A DNA stretch of 64,000 nucleotides, from the NCBI GenBank assembly GCA_021234155.1, contig JAJEKV010000016.1, positions 498,001 through 562,000 on the forward strand. Reading direction: 5' to 3'. Shown here in pieces: positions 56,190 to 64,000 of the stretch (its first letter is position 1; every line of letters starts with the position of its first letter). The notes under the pieces were generated by a model that was not told the origin of the DNA, searched no databases, and saw nothing but the letters and a program-made list of their open reading frames with translations. Origin of the DNA: Isoetes taiwanensis (Eukaryota; Streptophyta; Lycopodiopsida; Isoetales; Isoetaceae). Position numbers and translations under genes: made by a program.

Positions 56190-57830
56190 TCTTTCCAATC
56201 TACACTATAGTTTTTTGCCTTGGTTTCGTTGTCACTAATTTCTAACACACTCAATAAATGGTGCAATATTGCCACCAATTCATACTCAAAAAAAATACAG
56301 GACACAATTTCAGGCTTAAAACATAGGGAAAAAACCCGAGGTAAAAAAAATGAACAGTGGAATAATTTCAAAATAACGAAATCATGGTTAAAAGCTGATC
56401 TCCTTAACAATAAGTATCTTTCGAAGAATGGGAGGGCTATTTTATCTAATTCTGTTATATCCTCCTCTCATGTATACTAGTCCTATATTCTTTTGGCCCA
56501 GAAGAAAGTCACCTCCAAGCTTCAAAGCATCTTGGGCAGATCCATTGCTAATGGAGGGAGCAGCAGAACCTGGATCTCTATGTCTATGAAAAAGTGCATA
56601 AAGAAAAGAAAAAATGGTGGTATTGGAGTCCTTGATATTGAGAAACAGGGGCTGGCTTTGGCTGCCAAATATATCTTTAGAGCAGGGCATGGTGAAATTA
56701 ACCATCCAATATCTGGCTTGATTAGGCATTATTTATCTAAGTGCAAACCTTTTCGCTGGAGAAATATCCATATGCACCTTCCTGACAGCCTATTCTTTGA
56801 CTTCAGTCCTTAACAATACTTCAGTGATTATCAAGAAATGGATAAGGGCTTGGAAAGCAGTCAACAAGATGTACACTTGGAAGGAAGGCCTCTCCAGAGA
56901 CCAGATGATCTTTTGGAATCCCTCCTTGATCCTTAATAATCCTAACATGTGTCTAGCTATGAATTTCCCCATTCAACGCAGGAAGTGGACAGATATGGGT
57001 ATTACTCACATTTCTCCTTTTTTTTAATGATGCTGGTTTTATTGAATTTCATAATTCTGCCTTAGCTAATCTGGATGGAGAAAATGAAAGACTTTATCAG
57101 GCAATCAAGCATTGCATTATTCAGGGAACATGGCATGATCAGGACATCCAGTGGCATATCAATGGTAATCCTGGCATAAAGCTCTAGCCACCAATTCGAA
57201 GAGATTCAGATTAAATATGGCTATCTCTAACCTGTGTGAAAGATGTTTACAGGAAGCTGAAGACGAAGACCACCTCTTTAAAGAATGTTTATGGGCAAAA
57301 TGGGTCCTGGAGTTAGCTGCTGAGGAATTCAAAATTCCCAACCTATCTAGGACTCTTTTAGTTGATATCATGTTCCTTCATACTCCTATAGATTGGAGAA
57401 TTTATATTCTTCTCTAGAGGATGTGAAAGCAAGGAACTCAATCATCTTTGATCAAGAAATTATCTGGCCTATTGCTGTTATCAAGCAAACCAAATATGAT
57501 ATTTCTTGGATAATAGAAATTTTTCAATCTTATGGAATCGGATCAATCTTATGATCAATTCCATGTGGTTGGACCAATTTGGAGCTAAACCAACGGGTTA
57601 CCATGGAGATCAGTGTTGATGTGATTGTTCATGCACCCAAAGCCTGGATCTAGAAGAGCTCTTATCTGTGAAGCAATACACCACTCAGATCATTTCAACC
57701 CGGCGAAATGTCAGATCTGTAACTGCCCATACTACACCTTCAGCTCCATCACCAGAGGAATGGGCCGTAAAGACAAAGGCAAAAGAAAAAAGGGAGATGA
57801 TCCCGCACCTTAAGCAGAGCAGTTTGTGAA
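56190..57830 (+). mobile_element. LINE fragment, C-terminal region
   Basis: Plus-strand frames cover the end of a non-LTR element: SWLKADLLNNKYLSKNGRAIL (RT thumb region), GGIGVLDIEKQGLALAAKYIF (the 'GG-L-G-I-x-D-x...A-L-x-A-K' stretch after the RT), and a zinc-binding module with C-x-x-C in LCERCLQEAEDEDHLFKEC. The catalytic RT and the endonuclease are absent. Frameshifts near 56810, 57025 and 57185. A C-terminal basic segment (RGMGRKDKGKRKKGDDP) ends at about 57813. Confidence 0.7.
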
Positions 57831-57955
57831 CATTTTTCTATTTCAAGAATATGTGTTCCTGTAATACCGACTTCCTAGAATTTTTGAACCTTCATAGTTT
57901 ATGTCCATAGGGTTAATCACTTCCAAGATAAAAAAGTGAAACCTTTATATACATA

Positions 57956-58043
57956 CTAGAAAAAGTGCCCAGCGTTGCTGGGCATTTTGTCGGGCATAAA
58001 AATGTTGGAATTGTATTAAGATTGGCTCCAAGTTAATTATGTT
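57956..58043 (-). mobile_element. Helitron 3' end cut by LTR element
   Basis: Plus-strand CTAG at 57956-57959, then AAAAAGT and the hairpin GCCCAGCGTTGCTGGGC: a minus-strand Helitron 3' terminus with host A57955. Only about 88 bp of it precede the LTR that starts at 58044, so the LTR element probably inserted into this Helitron. Confidence 0.65.
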
Positions 58044-58790
58044 TGATTCTTTACTGGGGATCCCGCAGTGGGCTAGGCTTATGGTCGATCACTTCGTGTG
58101 GGCCGGGCATAGGTCCGACATCTCCTGGGGCAATGGTGTCGCCCTGCCTCTCAAGAGTTGCAAGTGTTGCCTTGGCTCTTGTTTGGGGAGGTAAGTCGGG
58201 GACGAATCGTGTGTCGTCATGATTCTCTAGCCGCCCGTGGAACCTCTAGACCCTGGGAAGGGGAGATGCAACCCTTCCTGCCTCGATGGACTAGGGAGAT
58301 GCAACCTGGAGTAGTCCCGATGGGTGATACCATGGGATTGCGTATCCGGAAGGCTAGAGTAATGCCAGAGTTCGGTCTAGCCTATCTGCAAAGTATGCAT
58401 AGGAGGGGCGGATGGAGTGGTCAACCCTAGCCATTGTCTATAGTCAGCCCCGCCATTGTTATGACTCGGTCTGCTCTATCTTGAGGCCTAGCCAGTCAGT
58501 CATCCTCCTTATGAGTCGGAGCCATGGGCAGGAGCTCTCATGCTTTATGGCATATGTTTATCTCTGATATATCTTTGGATATGTGGATGAGGTAACCTTC
58601 GAGGTAGCATGATGTATTGTTATTGCTAGTTCTGACAATATTTATGCTTCCGCTGTGATAGGAGCCCATAGGGGAAGGGCGCGCAAGACACCTTCGTGCA
58701 CTACGGTGATCCCAGAGTGCGGGATAGACGGAGGACGATTTCCTACGGAGTGTACGGCTGGGAGCCGTATATTTAGTAGGGAGCGTCACA
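58044..58790 (+). repeat. 5' LTR of the H3-bearing element (copy B)
   Basis: Starts TGATTCTTTACTGGGG and ends GAGCGTCACA. Homologous along its length to the minus-strand LTR at 24054-23274, with small deletions (747 against 781 bp). A primer-binding site follows. Confidence 0.75.
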
Positions 58791-58791
58791 A

Positions 58792-58804
58792 TGGTATTAG
58801 AGCG
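58792..58804 (+). other. Primer-binding site of H3-bearing element (copy B)
   Basis: TGGTATTAGAGCG, identical to the copy A site and one base from the LTR end. Initiator tRNA-Met type. Confidence 0.75.
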
Positions 58805-59170
58805 ATGTTCTTGGTTGTCCAGGAACTAGCACTGACCATGTCCCTAAAAGTAGTCTAACAGGCCTAATAGGGTGCGAAATGGAAATTCCCACCATGGAAC
58901 CTCGAAAATAGGAGGAAAAGTTTTCTCCTAGGTAGTGGGTTCGTAAGAATAGGCTAAGTTGTTAGATGAGGGAAAAAGAATGAGTCAAATTAACATTCTA
59001 GTAAAATTGGAAAGGAAATTATGCACCAGCATCGGATTTCACCTAAAATGGGTTGAAGAATCATGCCAATCCGAGACTTGGGGGTGAAAAACGGTGCAAA
59101 TTCATAATTAACACTTCAAACCATTAGGAAAAAATTCGAAAATTTAGTATAATACAGTATTAAGTATATA

Positions 59171-62100
59171 TCTTATATTATAATGTTTTGGCGTAAGTAG
59201 TGAACCGAGCCCTAAATTGGGCGGTTGAGATTTAACCTAGCAGGTGAACGACCCAGATAGCCTGTAATTCTTTTTGGCTTTTTTTGCCAGTAGTTCTCTT
59301 TTGGCTTTTTTTTTTTTTTTTTTTTTTTTCGTAGTTCTCAGGAGGCCGTAGGAACAGACGATAGCTTTTCTCCCCCTTTCCATGTACCTTCAAGCTCCTG
59401 CTCAAGCTTCAGTTGCACCTTCAGTGCCAGCGGCAGTTTCAGCGCCTGTTTCTCCCCCAGTTGCTGAGCCAATAAATTTTGAACCCGATGGTGCAGTGCT
59501 CGGTTCTACCGAATTTCTAAGAGTATCCAGGGATGTCGAAAGGTTTATATGCTTAAAATCCGTCGTTAGCTATGGCGACGATATTTTTCCTCCAATTTCC
59601 TTTCGTGCTTTCCTTCGCCCTGGCTTCCGGAATGAAGCTCTTTCGATTCGCTTCTATTCCATCTCTAGAATCATATGAACCACAAAAAACACAAAAGCTC
59701 AGGTGGTTAAGGCTACGATTCTAGCGGTGGTAGGAGTTCTACGGCAACATTTTGGCATAGATATTACATTAAGTTCCAGCTCCATTTGAACATCCGAAAA
59801 CTTCTACTCCATCTCCAGAATCAGAGGAACTGTGGTATTTCTTTTAAAACCACAAAAGATCAGGTGGTTAAGGCAGGATTCTAGCGATGAAAGGAGTTAT
59901 GCGACAAAATTTGGTCATAAATTATTACCTTTAGTTTCCATTGGCACAAGATCAGTTCTTGGTTCGTTTTTGAAGTTATAACGATGCATATTGATTGTTT
60001 GCAGATCTTGACAGCCCCTTTGCTACCACGACCAGTATGCTACAATTTTGCTGTATTTATCTGCCAGGATGCATTTCGGATCTCTGCTTGCTAATGTATT
60101 CCAGAGTCAGGGCCTTACTTAGACCAAGTTGTTTTGTCTTGCCACTACAAAAACGAATTGCTCTGTCTTACCATAATTGTAGAGGAGCATGGCGAGTTGT
60201 AGGACTCTAGAATTCTTGGGTTTAAGCAATCTGTCTATTGCTAATGTAAGACTCTGTTTCTTAAATCCCTCCCTTTTCTAGCACAAGCAAATTCTGAAAT
60301 TTGAGGCTCTTTACAGGGGTTGGATGTCAATCTGATTATCACAGATTATGGCATGCCTGGAATGACAGGATACGATCTTTAAAGAAGCTCAAGGTGTGTT
60401 TTCCTCAAAGATCTGTAGATTTGCGCTTTGAATCTAAACACACAGAACTTATTCGCAATTTTTACATGTTATGCATTGCGAAAAATTCAGGAAACCTCTG
60501 CATTCAAGGAGATCCCAATAGTCATTGTCTCATCAGAAAACGTCTCAAGCAGAACGAACATGTAAGTATTCTCCAAAATGTTCAAAGTTTTATCGTTTTT
60601 GTGCTTGATCCATATGGATTCTTTGTTTTAAGCTCTGGTTCGCTTCATTTCGCTGAGTGTTAAAAATTTGGATATTGTTTCATGTTTTAGGTTGACTCTA
60701 TTCCAATTTATCAATCAAAGAGACGGAGCTTAGCAGGCAAAGGATCATGCCACAGCCACAGACAAGAAGACTAGAAGACTGAAGGAAACATAAAACTTTA
60801 GAACAACAAAAGCTTCATGGTTTAGGCCGGGTGCATAAATTGCCTGTTGTTTTTTGCGCTTCCATTACAGCCAGGGCAGTTGAGGATCTCATATTTCTTT
60901 GAAAAACAAGGTATGGTTTTCTAGGCCGTTGAGCGTTTCTTACAGATTCTTGGATAATCATTTTCGGAGATGATAGAATGACATGTGCCTAAATACTCAG
61001 TTTACCTCATTCAACAATATATTTAAGCCAATTATGATTTGTAACATGACCACATCATGGTGCAGGGATTTGATATCACATGTTCTAGCCCATCTGCAGA
61101 AATGATATAGTGCGCCCAGCCACAAGACTATAGTTGCAGGATGAAAAAACTTGAAGTGTAATGTACAAAAGCCATTATGAAGATTATCTTCACACTCAAA
61201 TGCCGAGATGTTTTAGTTTTCAATTGGAACTACTCACCTCGGTGTTGAATCTATGGATGGTGTTGAATCTATGGACGGATTCATTTGCAATGTCCTGTCC
61301 ATTGATGAACCCAACTACCATGTTGGTCAGTTTCTAACAATGTCGCTCCCTTGCTTGACCTGTTTATGTTTTTTAACTACAAAATGCTTGATAGAACAGA
61401 TAGCCCCTCTGCAGAACCTCCAAATTGATGCGTTTTTTTTATTGTCCATGCTCCAAATTGATGCATTTTTTTTATTGTCCATGCTATGTAGGTTTAGCTA
61501 CGAGATGGAGCTCCATATTGTTCCAGCTTCGACAAAGGGCAAGAAGATGTCCATCATGACTTTTGGCGAAGTAGTAACGTATAAACGACTGGCAATAAAA
61601 CTAAGGTCGGGACTCTGCATCACATGCTCAATTGCGTTCTTTGCTCAAGCTTCAAATATCCCATTTTATTAGCGCAGACACAGGAAAACACATAAAATAC
61701 AGGAAAACACATCATTTTATGCTTCACTGATTCATTTTATGTTTTGGTCATAATGCAAAAAGGAAAATCATGCTGGTAGGTTTCATAAAAAAAAAAAAAC
61801 AGTGATTCGAGTGAGGTTCTTATGTTGTTAGACAAATGGAGTGTGCACATCAATGCTTTTACTGGAAAGGAAATGGTGTAAGATGAACCTGGACAAACAT
61901 AAAATACCAACGTTCGAACGTTTTTCAAGCCACTACAATGCGCAATTACACATTGTATAAGCATAATAAAAGTGATAGTTCTTTTCTATCTAAGTGTATG
62001 ACCTAGGCATACACAGACTGGATTGATAGCAATTATAATCATTGACAATTGACAAAGGAAAAAAAAACTCTAAGCATAATTAAAGTTAAGAAGAAATTTA

Positions 62101-62421
62101 TTGCGGCGGTTTCAAACCATGAGCATTTCCTCATTATGTCAATGCATAACTAATATAGTGAATCGACACCACCTTGCATCTTTGGTTTCAATCTTCTTTA
62201 AAACCAATGTCGTAACATATTGTTTCAACTCTGAAATAAGAATTATAGAGCGAGCATATTACAAGCTTACATTGGGAGCTATGTTTCCAATCTAAGCTCA
62301 GAGATATTATGCAGCACTATTTAATATGAAGTATCGAGGTTTCTTTCAAGTGTTTGCTTCATTGCGGCCCAAAAAATTTATATGTCAACGTATGCCCAGC
62401 AACGCTGGGCACCATTACTAG
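59171..62421 (+). mobile_element. Helitron, complete, with captured gene pieces
   Basis: Begins TCTTATATTATAATG (host A at 59170) and ends TGCCCAGCAACGCTGGGCA, then CCATTACTAG (host T at 62422). Length 3251 bp. The uninterrupted site exists in copy A (junction 22907/22908 on the minus strand), which matches the flanks joined A-T with nothing added or lost. Subterminal CGAGCCCTAAATTGGG is shared with the other copies. The body lacks the purine repeats of its relatives apart from T-rich runs at 59279-59330. It carries a response-regulator fragment at 60317-60561, an unassigned 98-codon frame at 59382-59678, and a frame at 61253-61672 with SMDGFICNVLSIDEPNYHVG that I do not recognise. Confidence 0.95.
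60317..60561 (+). pseudogene. Captured type-A response-regulator receiver fragment (two exons)
   Basis: Exon 1 (60317-60393, after a TTTACAG acceptor) reads GLDVNLIITDYGMPGMTGYD then L, a one-base deletion, and KKLK before a GTGTGT donor. ITDY contains the phospho-accepting Asp and MPGMTGYDLL is the typical plant ARR receiver signature (usually DYCMPGMTGYDLL). Exon 2 (60491-60561, after ATTCAG and before GTAAGT) reads ETSAFKEIPIVIVSSENV and SSRTNM, where ARRs have EIPVVIMSSENV. The frameshift and the lack of N-terminal and distal parts make it a pseudogene. Introns are retained, so capture was at DNA level by the Helitron. Confidence 0.8.
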
Positions 62422-62610
62422 TTAATAATTAAGTATATTGGGGTAATTAATAAGGGGGGCTAATTATTAGACCTATTAATGGTAGGAGAATATTTCCTAG
62501 AGCATCTTCCTTTTTAAATATCTTCTTGCCACCTCGTTTCCCCCCAACCTTGCTTGCACCCTTCTCTCTCTTGATCAGCCAACCTTCATCAGTTTCCCTA
62601 ACCGTAAGAC

Positions 62611-63553
62611 ATGGCAAGGACCAAATGCACCATGAGAAAAGTTGGCCCAAGGCGCTCCCCCTCGATGGCAGCAACAGCTGGAGGCCATGGGAAGCAGATC
62701 CCCGAGCACCTCTGACCAACGAAGAATCGTCCAGCTCAACGGACGAAACTTTCCATGCATCGGAGGAGGAGCCCCAGAGTAGAGACACAGCAGACCGACG
62801 AGACCATCCACGTCGGCACTCTCTCCGGGCAGGAGGGAGACCAGGAGGAGCACGGGGAAGAGCAGCAGCAGGATCAAGAGCAGCAGCAGGATCAGCAGCA
62901 GCAGCAGGATCAGCAGCAGCAGCCCCAGCAGCAGTCGGCCCCTTCTTCAAGCAAGAAGAAGGGGAAGGAGAAGGTGACTGAGTGGGAAGAAGAGAAGGCT
63001 GCTCGAAAGAAGAGGGAGCGGAAGGAAGAAGAAAAGAGGCGGAGGAAGCGGGTGCGGAGGGATCGTCCAAAGGGGATGATCCGCATTGAAGAACCTCGCC
63101 CACGCGAGGAGGAGGAGGAAGGAGCTGGGGAAGACGAAGAGGAGGAAGATGACGAGGAGGAAGCCGTGCAAGACGCTGGGGAACCTTCGGCCTCCAACGC
63201 ACGCCCATCCTACCCTAAGTGGCCCAAGCCACCTAAGGTAGTAAAGAAGCAAAAGGTGGGCGAGCGTGAATTCACCCTCCGGCAGGATCGTGAATTCAAG
63301 CATCGCATGAAGGTGTACCAGGAGTACCTCTGTCGCTGGACGAGGTACAATGATTGGTACTGCAAGCAGAACGTACAGAAGTACGTGAAGGGGGGGCGGC
63401 CGAAGAACCAGCCCAAGCCGCCTCCACCCCGACCAGACCCGCCAAAGAAGGTCCATCATGGACCTAATTCGAGGCATGCTCGGGTATTTAGGGAGATCAA
63501 CAGTGTATTAATCTCCTAATAAGGAAGGCGCCGTTCGAACGGCTTCTTCGTGA
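62611..63553 (+). pseudogene. Histone H3 variant, LTR-element copy B, truncated
   Basis: Same frame layout as copy A: ATG at 62611 giving [17 protein letters not shown], a TGA at 62713-62715 (codon 35, CGA in copy A), a Gln-rich run with DQQQQQDQQQQ, the charged KKKRE segment, acidic block and [13 protein letters not shown] linker. A 10-bp deletion between 63497 and 63498, within alpha-N, shifts the frame and causes a stop at about 63519. Out of frame, the alpha-1 codons for [14 protein letters not shown] persist to 63553, where similarity to copy A ends. Comparison with copy A shows each copy's nonsense mutation is private. Confidence 0.85.
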
Positions 63554-64000
63554 ACATTAGAGGAAATTTGAGATCTCATTTCATCCCCATAAGAATCCTC
63601 CAATGGAATGGCTACCCTCTATTAACTGCAATTAATGCAGCAACAACAACTTCATTGTTGTTGTTTTTCCCCCATAACTTTTGATCCACTTGTCAAAATG
63701 TTGCGGCGTTTGTTGCATTAGATGCGGAATGAAAAGATCTTTCTAATGATATATGGTTCATATGCGTTAACCTTAAAAAAATATGATTTTTTGCTTATTT
63801 CTTATATATTTATATCGTAAAAGATGTATGAATGGGTTATCACTAGATAGATCTTGTGAAGACGAACCCATTGCTACAAAAAGTTTTTGAATCGGAGTTC
63901 TGGATCAAAAGTTATCATGAAAAAATGATACTACAGAAGTTAGTTGCAACTGCATTAATTACAGGCTGCCACATAATACTGGAATGAGATATACTGGAGC
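63554..64000. other. Window end, nothing recognised
   Basis: Sequence unlike copy A. Only short frames. Confidence 0.3.

Larger units (their letters stand above)
58044..63553 (+). mobile_element. LTR retroelement carrying histone H3 (copy B, interrupted)
   Basis: Order: LTR 58044-58790, primer-binding site, leader 58805-59170, Helitron insertion 59171-62421, then the leader resumes at 62422 and the H3 pseudogene starts at 62611. Colinear with copy A once the Helitron is removed. Similarity to copy A ends at about 63553 inside the H3 fold, so the 3' part is deleted or replaced. Confidence 0.75.

Overview
The window looks like intergenic, transposon-packed nuclear DNA of a land plant. Evidence: plant-type Copia and LINE elements, seven Helitron copies or ends, GT-AG introns, and a captured receiver domain of plant cytokinin-response-regulator type. 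A fragment of an NME7-like nucleoside diphosphate kinase, a flagellum-associated gene, points to a lineage with motile sperm (bryophyte, lycophyte, fern, cycad or Ginkgo) rather than a flowering plant. That placement is inference. I see no intact conventional host gene.

Layout. 1-2.5 kb: decayed Copia 3' end and LTR. 3.16-10.5 kb: a Copia element with both LTRs, a 5-bp target duplication and a nested minus-strand LINE that has its own 7-bp duplication. 10.5-16.5 kb: AT-rich DNA with a 0.7-kb tandem duplication. 16.5-18.9 and 24.1-26.4 kb: a direct 2.3-kb duplication (LINE reverse-transcriptase piece plus purine-rich Helitron) bracketing an LTR element, 18.9-24.1 kb, that encodes a histone H3. 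26.8-31 kb: a coding remnant between two Helitrons, then another LINE. 31-40.2 kb ('E2'): a cluster of unfamiliar, partly decayed genes separated by copies of one 20-bp palindrome. 40.2-44.9 kb: AT-rich filler with a microsatellite, a MITE and a Helitron end. 45-56.2 kb ('E3'): a second gene cluster related to E2, with its own palindrome family, interrupted by a complete Helitron and by an insertion carrying the NME7 fragment. 56.2-57.8 kb: LINE. 58.0-63.6 kb: a second copy of the H3-bearing LTR element, split by a 3.25-kb Helitron.

Main result. The LTR element encodes a histone H3 whose globular domain is about 60% identical by eye to plant H3. It keeps the MARTK tail start and has a roughly 230-residue Gln-rich and charged insert between tail and fold. 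E2 has a second, more diverged H3-like fold and E3 possibly a third. In all three cases a family-specific GC-rich palindrome cluster lies 100-250 bp downstream of the H3-like gene. E2 also shares a gene family with each of the others, so I read them as related elements that carry their own H3-type proteins. Their function is unknown. E3 additionally carries a ParB-like motif and E2 a BAH-like one, both weaker calls.

Limits: everything is by-eye reading. Most genes are broken by stops or frameshifts. E2 and E3 have no terminal repeats that I could find, so their outer limits are not defined.
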